Assembly: GCA_004100325.1 (NCBI GenBank)
Contig: SCKX01000001.1
Coordinates: forward strand, 227,453 to 291,452
Direction of reading: 5' to 3'
Length of the DNA: 64,000 bases
Source: Candidatus Microsaccharimonas sossegonensis
GTDB lineage: Bacteria; Patescibacteriota; Saccharimonadia; Saccharimonadales; Saccharimonadaceae
Position 1 is the first letter of the stretch. The number at the start of each line of letters is the position of its first letter. Shown piece by piece: positions 41,352 through 49,587 of the stretch. The notes beneath the pieces are model-generated. The model searched no databases, was not told where the DNA came from, and was given only the letters and a program-made list of their open reading frames with translations. The position numbers and the translations under genes were made by a program.

Positions 41352-42386
41352 TTAGTAGTAATAATCTTTTGTTCGTTTGTAGTAGAAATGTCGGTAGACA
41401 CGTTCGCCCAGCTTTGTCCAGGCTTTATAACGAATAGGGTTGATAACGAAGTCGTAGCAGCCGATATAATCTGTCACGGTTTTGTTGAAAGCGGTCTTAA
41501 ACTGACCAATGCCATAGTGTGGATGATCGCGGTTGTCGAGTTCATCGCTTGGTGGCGATCCACAAAAATCATGAATCAACGCACCACGACTTTTTGCCCA
41601 TTCGATAACACGCCACTGCAAGAGGTGGCTTGCGCCGTAAGCGGTGCGTTTTCGAATCGAAGCGCCGTCTTTGTAAGTGCTTTTCGTACCGTAGGTCATA
41701 GCGTAGGCACCGGCAACGACTTTGTCTTTGAATGATGCAAAAAATAGTTGTCCGTAGCCGGCTGCTGCAAATCGTTGCCAAAAAGTCTTGTAGTAATCAT
41801 AACTACGAATACCAAATTGTCCCTCGGCAGTTTCAGAAAGCAGTTGATACATTTTTTTGCAATTCTTATCAGTTGCTTCAACTAACTCGACGGTTACACC
41901 ATCACGTTCGGCGCGCCGAATGGCATGGCGACCTTTTTGAGGCAATCCCATCAAAATAGCTTTAAGGTTTGGATGTAAATCGAGGGTAATGGTTGAAGGG
42001 TTGGGGATAATTGGTGCCGCTTTTTTCAATCCGTGCCGACTAAGGGTGGGTTGCTGTGTTCGGGGAAGTTCTGTTTCAATACGAATAACAAAGACGCCGC
42101 GTTTTTTTGCGAAAGGGGTCATAAGTTTTAGGGTGTCGAATAGTGTCTTTGGGCTGGTGACATTCGGTCCTTTTGGAAGGTACCAGAGCTTTCCAAGTGG
42201 AGGAGTATTTTTCTCTAGTACGGTTACGGCCAGGTTATCGATAAATAAAAACCGGTGTGTGTAGCCACCGGTTTCTTTTTGCTTAGCGTACTCGTAACTT
42301 GAAAAAACATTACCGCCATCAGGATTTGAAAGGATGAAGGCGTTCCAGCGAGAGATTTCTTCAGAAGTGGCAAAACGTACAGACAT
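41352..42386 (-). CDS. FemAB/FemX-like aminoacyl ligase, second copy
   Basis: A 344-aa member of the same family as the gene at 34314. NVFSSYEYAKQKETGGY near residue 26, KLWYLPKGPN near 66-75, MGLPQKGRHAIRRAERDGV near 135-153, and THLLQWRVIEW-like end (YGASHLLQWRVIEWAKSRG, HDFCGSPP). Sequence identity with the first copy is low, so they probably add different residues or act on different positions. TACAAT (42394-42399, minus) ends 7 nt before the ATG, a near-leaderless start. Confidence 0.88.
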   Translation of the reverse strand: MSVRFATSEEISRWNAFILSNPDGGNVFSSYEYAKQKETGGYTHRFLFIDNLAVTVLEKNTPPLGKLWYLPKGPNVTSPKTLFDTLKLMTPFAKKRGVFVIRIETELPRTQQPTLSRHGLKKAAPIIPNPSTITLDLHPNLKAILMGLPQKGRHAIRRAERDGVTVELVEATDKNCKKMYQLLSETAEGQFGIRSYDYYKTFWQRFAAAGYGQLFFASFKDKVVAGAYAMTYGTKSTYKDGASIRKRTAYGASHLLQWRVIEWAKSRGALIHDFCGSPPSDELDNRDHPHYGIGQFKTAFNKTVTDYIGCYDFVINPIRYKAWTKLGERVYRHFYYKRTKDYYY

Positions 42387-42433
42387 TATATCAATTGTAC
42401 CGTATATTATGCCTCCATTGAAGCGGGTACTCG

Positions 42434-42934
42434 TTAGGCGGTTGGTGCTTGGTTGTTGCGAGAAAGGTAGTCGATTTCTTTTATAATATCAAGCAGTGCC
42501 TGGGCACGACGAGTTTCATCGCTAATTCCCTGTGCTGCCGCGTGAGCAGGTGCGATGAGGGAGCTATCATCGGTGCTGCGAATAAGCATCAGGTAGGTGT
42601 CAAACCTTTCTTCAGCTGGAAGATCAACCTTGTCGATAAGCGGGCGAAGTTCACCGAGGGCGGTTTTCTTTATGTCGTCGAGGTCACTAGATCCTGGCGT
42701 TGTTGAAACTGAGGGGGTAAAGTTTGGTTCTGAAGCGGGTGGCACGAAAGATGGTTGTGGCAGATCGGAATTTGCTGGTTCTAATTGCGGGTCTGGCGTA
42801 GGTGCTACGACCGCGGAGGCTTCTGGTGCCGTCGCAACTGGTTCGGGCATATCAGGCAAAACGCCGGCAAGTGCTTTTGCCAGTTCCTGATCATCGCTCA
42901 TTGGTTGTTGCTCGTCCTGCGGAGTAATATCCAT
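42434..42934 (-). CDS. Cytoplasmic protein of unknown function with Pro-rich linker
   Basis: A 166-aa acidic protein. Residues 1-75 are disordered in character (Pro/Ala/Glu-rich, PDPQLEPANSDLPQPSFVPP). Residues 85-166 form a helical domain (SSDLDDIKKTALGELRPLID, ERFDTYLMLIRSTDDSSLIA, ETRRAQALLDIIKEIDYLSRN). No signal or membrane helix was seen. Start chosen for AGAGGTG 5 nt upstream; a GTG two codons earlier is less likely. Family unknown. Confidence 0.6.
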   Translation of the reverse strand: MDITPQDEQQPMSDDQELAKALAGVLPDMPEPVATAPEASAVVAPTPDPQLEPANSDLPQPSFVPPASEPNFTPSVSTTPGSSDLDDIKKTALGELRPLIDKVDLPAEERFDTYLMLIRSTDDSSLIAPAHAAAQGISDETRRAQALLDIIKEIDYLSRNNQAPTA

Positions 42935-43008
42935 GCCCACCTCTTACTATTTTGCTTATGCTTCGTTTAAAATACTGTATCATAGATTCAAAGGGTAGGG
43001 CAATACTA

Positions 43009-44052
43009 GTGAACGATACTTTAGATAACGAAAACATTTTATCGCAACGAGACCCCGAGGGTGCCTTAAAAGTTGCGGCCGAGCAGTTTACACAAACAAC
43101 TTTTGAGGCAACGGTTGATAATAAAGAACACGATGACCGCGACATTACGAGCATTGTCGTGACAGGTATGGGTGGATCGGCACTCGCCGCCTTATTGGCA
43201 AAAGTATGGCTTAGGAAAGACATTGCGGTACCATTTGAAATTATCCGTGGCTACGACCTCCCGAAGTATGTCGGCAGGAATACACTAGTGATTGCCAGCA
43301 GCTACTCTGGAAACACCGAAGAAACGGTCAGTGCATTAGGACAAGCGACCGAAAAAGGTGCGCAAATCGGCGTGATTGCATCGGGTGGTAAGTTTGTTGA
43401 GATTGCTACAACATCAGACGTTGCTCACGTCATACTTCCAACGGGGTTACAACCCCGCATGGCGGTCATTTATAATCTACGCGCACTCCTAGCATTATTT
43501 GAAAATTTCGGCGTGGTACATGACAAGCTGCAAGAAATTGAATCGTTATCGCAGTGGCTAGGACAGCAAAGCGCTGCCTGGGCACCGACGGTTCCAGCCG
43601 AACAAAACTACGCCAAACAGCTTGCGAAAGAGGCTGTGGGAAAAACTCCTGTATTCTACGGTGGGGCATTAACCGCACCGGTTGCCTACAAATGGAAGAT
43701 TAGTTTCAATGAAAATGCCAAAAACGTTGCGTTTTGGAACGAATATCCAGAATTTAATCACAATGAATTCCTCGGCTGGACCTCACATCCGGTTGAAAAA
43801 CCTTTTGCGGTTTTTGACCTGGTCAGTTCATTTGAACATCCACAGATTTTGAAGCGTTTTGAAATTTCTGATCGACTACTAAGTGGACTTCGTCCAAAAG
43901 CGACCGTCATCAACCTTGTCGGTGATTCACTTATCGGACAATTATTATGGGCATCAATCTTGGCTGACTACGTCAGTATGTATGTCGCGATTTTGAACGG
44001 CGTCGATCCGACACCGGTCGAACTTATCGAGAGGTTTAAAAAAGAACTCTAA
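43009..44052 (+). CDS. Bifunctional phosphoglucose/phosphomannose isomerase (SIS domain)
   Basis: A 347-aa isomerase with two SIS domains. ITSIVVTGMGGSALAALLAK near residue 47 and SSYSGNTEETVSAL near 98 are the sugar-phosphate-binding loops; the C-terminal family domain holds LPTGLQPRMAVIYNLRALLAL and WNEYPEFNHNEFLGW. These enzymes interconvert fructose-6-P with glucose-6-P and mannose-6-P, feeding Zwf (53933) in this window. The GTG start is supported by TAGGG 8 nt upstream; an ATG at 42958 (TACTAT 7 nt before it) would add 17 residues unlike the family. Confidence 0.88.
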   Translation: MNDTLDNENILSQRDPEGALKVAAEQFTQTTFEATVDNKEHDDRDITSIVVTGMGGSALAALLAKVWLRKDIAVPFEIIRGYDLPKYVGRNTLVIASSYSGNTEETVSALGQATEKGAQIGVIASGGKFVEIATTSDVAHVILPTGLQPRMAVIYNLRALLALFENFGVVHDKLQEIESLSQWLGQQSAAWAPTVPAEQNYAKQLAKEAVGKTPVFYGGALTAPVAYKWKISFNENAKNVAFWNEYPEFNHNEFLGWTSHPVEKPFAVFDLVSSFEHPQILKRFEISDRLLSGLRPKATVINLVGDSLIGQLLWASILADYVSMYVAILNGVDPTPVELIERFKKEL

Positions 44053-44066
44053 ACTCCTCAGATACA

Positions 44067-45299
44067 TCAATCATATTGGCGCAGGGCGTCAATTGGGTCT
44101 TTACGGGCGGCTCGAATAGCTGGATACAGTCCAAAAAGCGTACCGATCACCAGTGAAACGCCAATCGCGATACCGCCAATCTCCCAAGTAAAGATAGGGA
44201 AGAACGGCAAGAAGCTGCTGATAGCAAACGCAATGAGGTAGCCGATAATATAACCTCCAACCCCTCCACCAATACTCAGCGCTACTGATTCGATCAAAAA
44301 CTGTGCCACAATATCGCGGTTGCTTGCACCGAGGGCTTTACGAATACCAATTTCGCGGGTTCGCTCGGCGACGCTGACCAGCATGATATTCATGATACCG
44401 ATACCGCCGACAAGAAGTGAGATGGCTGCAACCGCAGTAGTTGTGCCGGCAATTGCGGCAAATAAGCGATTAGTGGGTTGGGCAATTTGTTCGCCAGATA
44501 GTATCGTAAAGTCTGCTTCACCTAGATGATTCTTTAAAATTGCTTTATTGATGTCGACAATCGCACCGGCGAGATTGTTGACGCTATCTGTTTTAACGTT
44601 GATCTGTTGAATTTGGAGTGATCCTTGGTTTAATGCTTGTCCAGCGTCCTGATTAATAATAATAGATTCATCAAAATCGACGCCGTTATAGTTGATAGGG
44701 GTATTTTGACGTTTCAGGACGCCAATAACTGTAAATGCCTGTCCTTTGATGGTGAGAGTCTTGCCGATTGACTCCTCGGTGCCAAATACATTGACAGATA
44801 GCTGCGGGCCAATGACGGCAATGTAGGGGCTAAGGTCTGGATCGAGGAACTGACCATTTTGAATCTTTAGACCGCTGACGTCAGCGAGCGTTGGGGTGGT
44901 GGCGATAATAGAGGTATTGACGGAAGTGCTGGTTTCGGCTTTGACAGCGCCAGATAATATCATCATCGGTGCAACACCAGAAACATAATTAACTTTTTTA
45001 ATTGCGTTGACATCTTTAATGGTCAGCGTGCTCGCGGCAAAAAGCTGCGGAGTAGGTAGCTGCGCCAGGTTTTGAAACGCTGTGTCAGATGCAGATCCAG
45101 GACGTACGACGGCAATGTTACCACCTAGCGCATCAACTTGATTACTGACTATTTTACTCGCACCACCACTCAGTGAAAGTATTGTTGTAATGCTCGCAAC
45201 ACCTATCATTACACCAAGCATGGTTAAGTTACTGCGCATGCGATTGCTACGAAGAGATTGGCGGGCATTTTGAATATGGTTAATAAAAAGGAAACGCAT
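44067..45299 (-). CDS. ABC transporter permease, MacB/FtsX type
   Basis: A 410-aa permease. One N-terminal helix (MLGVMIGVASITTILSLSGG, about residues 28-47), a large extracytoplasmic MacB-like domain to about residue 270, then three helices in an FtsX domain (LLVGGIGIMNIMLVSVAERTREIGIRKALG, GGYIIGYLIAFAISSFLPF, GVSLVIGTLFGLYPAIRAARKDPIDALRQ). The coupling helix is the RTREIGIRKALGAS segment. MacB systems move peptides or lipids out of the inner membrane by mechanotransmission. The ATPase gene ends one base before it; no periplasmic MacA is visible. Confidence 0.92.
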   Translation of the reverse strand: MRFLFINHIQNARQSLRSNRMRSNLTMLGVMIGVASITTILSLSGGASKIVSNQVDALGGNIAVVRPGSASDTAFQNLAQLPTPQLFAASTLTIKDVNAIKKVNYVSGVAPMMILSGAVKAETSTSVNTSIIATTPTLADVSGLKIQNGQFLDPDLSPYIAVIGPQLSVNVFGTEESIGKTLTIKGQAFTVIGVLKRQNTPINYNGVDFDESIIINQDAGQALNQGSLQIQQINVKTDSVNNLAGAIVDINKAILKNHLGEADFTILSGEQIAQPTNRLFAAIAGTTTAVAAISLLVGGIGIMNIMLVSVAERTREIGIRKALGASNRDIVAQFLIESVALSIGGGVGGYIIGYLIAFAISSFLPFFPIFTWEIGGIAIGVSLVIGTLFGLYPAIRAARKDPIDALRQYD

Positions 45300-46097
45300 T
45301 TATGCTACTTCCTGCTTTGTCTTTGTTTTGCGACGTTTTTTAGAAACTTTTCCAAGTGGTTTTTTCGCAGTAGTATCATTTTTGCGCTTTGGCGAGCCAG
45401 TATCGGTATCGATTTTACCGTCAAGCATGGTAATAACACGACTGGCATACGTCGTCAGCCGAGGATTGTGCGTCACCATAATGATAGTATTGCCACGTTT
45501 ATGAAGGTCAGACAATTCCTCCATAATGATATGACTCGATGCTGAATCGAGGTTTCCGGTTGGCTCGTCGGCCAAGATAATCGAAGGATTATTAACAAGA
45601 GCACGAGCAATTGCCACCCGTTGTGTCTGACCGCCAGACAGTTGGTAGGGCATATAATATTCACGCTCGCCGAGATGGAAGGTATGGAGAATAGCGCTGG
45701 CTTGTTTTTCACGGTTAAGGCGCGTCATTCCCTTATATACAAGCGGGAGTGCCACATTTTCAATAACATTCAAACGTGTCACCAGGTTAAAACTTTGGAA
45801 AATAAAACCAATTTGCTGGCTACGAATGCGCGCTTGGCGACGAAAACTAAGGCTAGCAACTGGACGGGTCTCGAGTTCGTATTCACCCTCGATCTTGCTA
45901 TCAAGCAGTCCTAGTATATTAAGAAGGGTCGTTTTACCGCAGCCGCTGGGACCCATGATCGCAATAAACTCACCCTTTCGGATAGTGAGGTCGATGCCGT
46001 CAATCGCGTAATGCTCGGCATCACCAATCCCGAACCTCTTGCGGAGATCTGATAAAACAATAACAGGTTCGGTTTTGTTGTTTGCCATTGCCTTCAT
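45300..46097 (-). CDS. ABC transporter ATP-binding protein, MacB/LolD type
   Basis: A 265-aa ATPase. Walker [21 protein letters not shown]-loop [19 protein letters not shown], signature [19 protein letters not shown], Walker [15 protein letters not shown]-loop [14 protein letters not shown]. The Lys/Thr-rich C-terminal tail ([20 protein letters not shown]) is an unusual basic extension of about 35 residues. It abuts the permease gene. Two in-frame ATGs (46097 and 46088) are possible starts; no decisive ribosome-binding site was seen. Confidence 0.92.
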   Translation of the reverse strand: MKAMANNKTEPVIVLSDLRKRFGIGDAEHYAIDGIDLTIRKGEFIAIMGPSGCGKTTLLNILGLLDSKIEGEYELETRPVASLSFRRQARIRSQQIGFIFQSFNLVTRLNVIENVALPLVYKGMTRLNREKQASAILHTFHLGEREYYMPYQLSGGQTQRVAIARALVNNPSIILADEPTGNLDSASSHIIMEELSDLHKRGNTIIMVTHNPRLTTYASRVITMLDGKIDTDTGSPKRKNDTTAKKPLGKVSKKRRKTKTKQEVA

Positions 46098-46187
46098 TAT
46101 GGTTGGAGTCCGCTTGCGATACAACTACAATTATGGCGTGGAAATAACAACCCTTTAAAATCGTGGACTGGTATACTGAGATGATAC

Positions 46188-46277
46188 GGAGAGGTGGCCG
46201 AGTGGTTGAAGGCGCACGCTTGGAAAGCGTGTGTGCGGGCAACCGTACCACGAGTTCGAATCTCGTCCTCTCCGCCA
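46188..46277 (+). tRNA. tRNA-Ser (anticodon GGA)
   Basis: A 90-nt class II tRNA: GGAGAGG/CCTCTCC acceptor, anticodon loop TTGGAAA, variable arm, TTCGAAT, CCA. TATACT at 46172-46177 is a probable -10. Fourth serine tRNA in the window. Confidence 0.96.
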
Positions 46278-46312
46278 AATTAAAAAATGATCTTTTGGTC
46301 ATATTTTAATTT
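46278..46312 (+). terminator. Terminator hairpin after tRNA-Ser(GGA)
   Basis: AAATTAAAA... ATGATC pairs with GGTCAT...TTTTAATTT around a TTTT loop; AT-rich stem with a U-rich 3' arm. Confidence 0.65.
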
Positions 46313-46377
46313 ATTAAAGACGTGAAGCCTGAGGTCGCAAGAAAAGCAGGATGATTTCGATCTGCTAGCATAGATAT

Positions 46378-46872
46378 ATGAAGCAAATTATTATTGTTGC
46401 AACCGACAGGGACGGTGTCATAGGCAGAACCGACAATTCTTATATGTGGCATTTGTCTGACGATTTAAAAAATTTCAAGAAACTTACTAACGGACATCCT
46501 ATCATCATGGGTCACACAACCCACCGTTCCATTGGTCGAATCCTGCCAAATCGTCGCAACATTATACTGACGCGACAAAACAACCTGCTGATTGAAAACG
46601 CGTCGGTAGTATCAAGCGTTGAGGAGTCCTTGCTTGAGGCTGCAAAGTACGGTAACAGTGTCTTTGTTATTGGCGGCGAAGAGGTATATAAAGAATTTTT
46701 AAAGACCGCCGATACGTTATACCTTACGCAAGTGCAGGCAAGTGTGGGTGGTGATAAGCATTTCTTTTATAAACCAGACGAATGGTATGAAGTGGCGAGA
46801 ATGTATTATCCCGCAGATGAGAGAAACAGCCATGAATACGTACTTCGAAAACTCCAATCGTTAAAAAAGTAG
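46378..46872 (+). CDS. folA: Dihydrofolate reductase
   Basis: A 164-aa DHFR. IIIVATDRDGVIGRTDNSYMWHLSDDLKNF holds the substrate pocket with the catalytic acid (Asp28 region), PIIMGHTTHRSIGRILPNRRNIILTR the NADPH site, and VFVIGGEEVYKEFL the conserved glycine pair. It reduces dihydrofolate to tetrahydrofolate. TAGCAT preceded by TGC ends 6 nt before the ATG. FolC lies nearby on the other strand, suggesting folate salvage; no thymidylate synthase is in the window. Confidence 0.95.
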   Translation: MKQIIIVATDRDGVIGRTDNSYMWHLSDDLKNFKKLTNGHPIIMGHTTHRSIGRILPNRRNIILTRQNNLLIENASVVSSVEESLLEAAKYGNSVFVIGGEEVYKEFLKTADTLYLTQVQASVGGDKHFFYKPDEWYEVARMYYPADERNSHEYVLRKLQSLKK

Positions 46873-46905
46873 ACGGGGTATTATTTATATTATATAAGTG
46901 TATAT

Positions 46906-47985
46906 ATGGAATATGAGCAACAGGAGCCGATAGAAAGCTAACCTTACTTCACGTATGTCACGCGCAGCCTGATTCGCCTGTATAATGAAGGACGACTGAC
47001 GAATGTAAATGACTTATACGTAGAGTCTGAATACGGCTATCTTACTCGTGTTGGTTATAAAGATGGAAGTTATCGCATTACTTACGGTAATGACCTGGGA
47101 TTAAATATCGGCACTTCATCTGAGCTTGCAAAGGATAAAGTATATACGAAAAACATTCTAAAACGGAGTGGTATCAATGTACCTGAGGGTGAAGGGTTTT
47201 TGTTACCTTGGTGGGCGGATAGAATTCGTGAGAAAAACGAAGCCAAAGGTCACGCACTGACGAGAACGACAGACAAGATTGATGAGTATGTTGGCGAAAC
47301 AATACAGTACCCCGTGTACATAAAACCCGTGCAAGGATCAAAAGGCGGTGATGTGTACAAGGTAGCTAATGCAAACGAGCTACAAAGCATCATTGCAATC
47401 TACGACGAAAAGCAGGTTCGACTTGCTGTTATTGAAGAAACGATCAATATGCCTGACTACCGTGTCGTTATACTCGATGGAAAACTTATCAGTGCCTACC
47501 AAAGAGTTCCTTTGGCTGTCGTAGGAAATGGCATCGATGATACGGAAACACTGATTAATGACCTGCAATCAACCTATCAGGCAAATGGGCGAGACACACT
47601 CCTTAATTCACTAGATCCTCGGATCATACATTATCTTGGACAACAGGAATTGGGACTTGACTACATACCACCTGCGGGCGAGACATTGACACTCACCTCA
47701 GTATCGAACTTATCAGCTGGTGGAACATCAGTAGATGTGACTGATGTCATTGATAAAAAATGGGTGGAGCTGTCTGCCAAAATCGCTCAGAGTATGAATC
47801 TTCGCCTGTGTGGGGTTGACCTGGCGTGTGCAGATATTAGCGATGGAGCATCAGACTACTCTGTCATAGAAGTCAATGCGGCGCCTGGACTTGATCATTA
47901 TGCCATGTCGGGCGAAGCACAAAAGCAAATTGTTGATGATTTATACGTGAAAGTACTTAACGTATCGGTTCCGAAAGCCCAATGA
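46906..47985 (+). pseudogene. ATP-grasp ligase gene with an in-frame TAA near its start
   Basis: From the ATG at 46906 the frame reads MEYEQQEPIES and then TAA (46939-46941). The same frame continues open for about 347 codons: TYVTRSLIRLYNEGRLTN, YRITYGNDLGLN, SSELAKDKVYTKNILKRSGI, then the ATP-grasp core (YPVYIKPVQGSKGGDVYKV, CGVDLACADI, SVIEVNAAPGLDHY). The part before the first usable start codon (TTG at 47200) is clearly family sequence, so the stop interrupts the real protein. TATAAG ends 7 nt before the ATG. A nonsense mutation is the simplest reading; readthrough or a non-AUG start are alternatives. The family resembles glutathione/cyanophycin-type ligases. Confidence 0.7.
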
Positions 47986-49213
47986 TTGGTCGAATATGGT
48001 TAAGAAGATAAAATGAGCCGGTAACGAGAATAATCGGCTCGTTTTGTGTCAGCGCGTACCTGAACGCGTCACTTGGTTCAGCTTGAATTTCGGTCATAAA
48101 TCCAAATTCTTTGGCGATTGAACCTATTGTTTTCGAGTCGATAGCGGTACGTATTTCGTCTTGGCCTACATCGAATTTTGTAATAATGATATGTGAACTT
48201 ATTTTGCGAAGAATTTTCAGGTTGTCAGTAAGGCTGGCTGCTTTGTTTTTTCCAAAGCTTGCGACGATAACCAGGGGCTTACCTTTATAGGTATGTTTCA
48301 TTGCTTTTACTAAGGCGGCAAGTTTTTGTTCATTGTGAGAGCCATCAAGAACGATAGTCTTTCCAGACCATTCAATAGCTTCCATGCGTGCCGGGATATA
48401 CGTATTCAGTGCTGCTGTAATGTCGCTCGATGTTTTCATGATATTTTCTATAGCTGCATAGGCGAGTGAAAAGTTTCTTTGTTGAAAATCGGGCAGCTTT
48501 TTATATGCATCAAGCGCGTTAAGCATGCTATTGTTGCTTACAATAACCAGCGTCGCTTTTTCTTGAAGTGATTTCTCATTTATGACGGACATTATTTCTG
48601 GGTCTTGAGCATGCATAAATACATGATTACTTTCGTAAATAATCCCGGCTTTCTGGCTGGCTATCTCTTTCAATGTATTTCCTAAAATTTCAGTGTGATC
48701 ATAGCCAATATCGGTGATGATGCAGATCTTATCTTTACGGTGAATAACGTTTGTTCCATCCAGCAGTCCCCCTAATCCCACTTCAATCACCGCGTAATTA
48801 ACTTTATGCTTTTCGAAAAGCCAGAAGCTAAAGGCGACGAGCACTTCAAAGTAACTGGGTGTAAGTCCGCTTTGACTGACGAGATCCAAAAAAGCACCTA
48901 ATTCCTGGCGGTACAGACCTTCGTTGAAAGGTCGTAGATTTATTTGTGCTCTCTCTGCAACACTATCAATGTGCGGGGATACACTGAGCCCTACCTTGAA
49001 TCCACTTTCAACTAATAAAGCCGCCGCATAGTACGAAGTGGATGTTTTTCCTGAGGTACCAGCAACATGAATAACCTTGAGTTTATCCTGAGGATTACCA
49101 AGGTACTTCATCAATAACAGCATTCGCTCAAGTGTGTAGCGGATATTTTTTGAAGAAGGAATGAAGCCCGCGAGCAGTTCGTTAGCGTGAGCAAAATTTT
49201 TTATGACTACCAT
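47957..49213 (-). CDS. folC: Folylpolyglutamate/dihydrofolate synthase (Mur ligase family)
   Basis: A 418-aa ligase. KVIHVAGTSGKTSTSYYAA is the ATP loop, VGLSVSPHIDSVAERAQIN the folate-binding loop, VIEVGLGGLLDGTNVI and ITDIGYDHTEILGNTL the family signatures, and the C-terminal domain has IVLDGSHNEQKLAAL. It adds glutamate to folates, retaining them in the cell. Its last 29 bp overlap the convergent ATP-grasp gene. TATACT (49220-49225, minus) ends 6 nt before the ATG, a leaderless start. Confidence 0.93.
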   Translation of the reverse strand: MVVIKNFAHANELLAGFIPSSKNIRYTLERMLLLMKYLGNPQDKLKVIHVAGTSGKTSTSYYAAALLVESGFKVGLSVSPHIDSVAERAQINLRPFNEGLYRQELGAFLDLVSQSGLTPSYFEVLVAFSFWLFEKHKVNYAVIEVGLGGLLDGTNVIHRKDKICIITDIGYDHTEILGNTLKEIASQKAGIIYESNHVFMHAQDPEIMSVINEKSLQEKATLVIVSNNSMLNALDAYKKLPDFQQRNFSLAYAAIENIMKTSSDITAALNTYIPARMEAIEWSGKTIVLDGSHNEQKLAALVKAMKHTYKGKPLVIVASFGKNKAASLTDNLKILRKISSHIIITKFDVGQDEIRTAIDSKTIGSIAKEFGFMTEIQAEPSDAFRYALTQNEPIILVTGSFYLLNHIRPIIGLSEPIR

Positions 49214-49219
49214 ACATCT

Positions 49220-49238
49220 AGTATAAGGCTTTTATAAT
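49220..49238. promoter_or_regulatory. Divergent -10 elements of folC (minus) and the nrd operon (plus)
   Basis: TATACT on the minus strand (49220-49225) serves folC; TATAAT on the plus strand (49233-49238) would start transcription near 49245, just before the first NrdR-like box. Confidence 0.55.
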
Positions 49239-49258
49239 TATGACACATAAGCACAGCG

Positions 49259-49274
49259 ACGCTACATATAGCGT
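49259..49274. promoter_or_regulatory. NrdR-like box upstream of ribonucleotide reductase
   Basis: ACGCTACATATAGCGT matches the 16-bp NrdR palindrome (ACACTATATATAGTGT type). It lies about 14 nt after the predicted start of transcription. NrdR represses ribonucleotide reductase genes when dATP is high. The nrdR gene is not in the window. Confidence 0.65.
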
Positions 49275-49587
49275 ACCGTTTCTAATTTACAACACCATCC
49301 ATAGTTTTAAAGTGTTAAATGCTGCTTGTGCTGCATGTAGTCAAAAAAACCCAGGAAAACGCTTGAAAAACCATATGTGGGGGCATATAGTCTTACATAA
49401 GCACTACATATGTAGTACTGACATCAAAACAGACATTTAGCAAGTCATAATAGTCGGCCGCTACTCCGGTATTATTCTTGCACCCCTTTGAGAATCTGCA
49501 TTGGGGCACTTGGGAGGTGGTGTGTGTTTGAAGCATGTATGTCGCCAAAACATAATATAAAACAACAAAGTAGTATAGGGGAATTTA
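49275..49587 (+). other. Long leader of the nrd operon
   Basis: 313 bp without a credible gene. It contains a perfect 14-nt palindrome ACTACATATGTAGT (49403-49416) and CATATAGT near 49384, related to the NrdR box. A possible second promoter (CATAAT, 49551-49556) and the ribosome-binding site AGGGGAA lie before nrdA. A 66-codon frame at 49240-49440 looks spurious. Confidence 0.5.

Noticed and set aside
49240..49440. 66-codon ORF in the nrd leader with cysteines (CAACSQ)
   Set aside because: Its ATG follows a -10 hexamer by one base, so it would precede the transcription start; it runs through NrdR-like palindromes and shows no family pattern.
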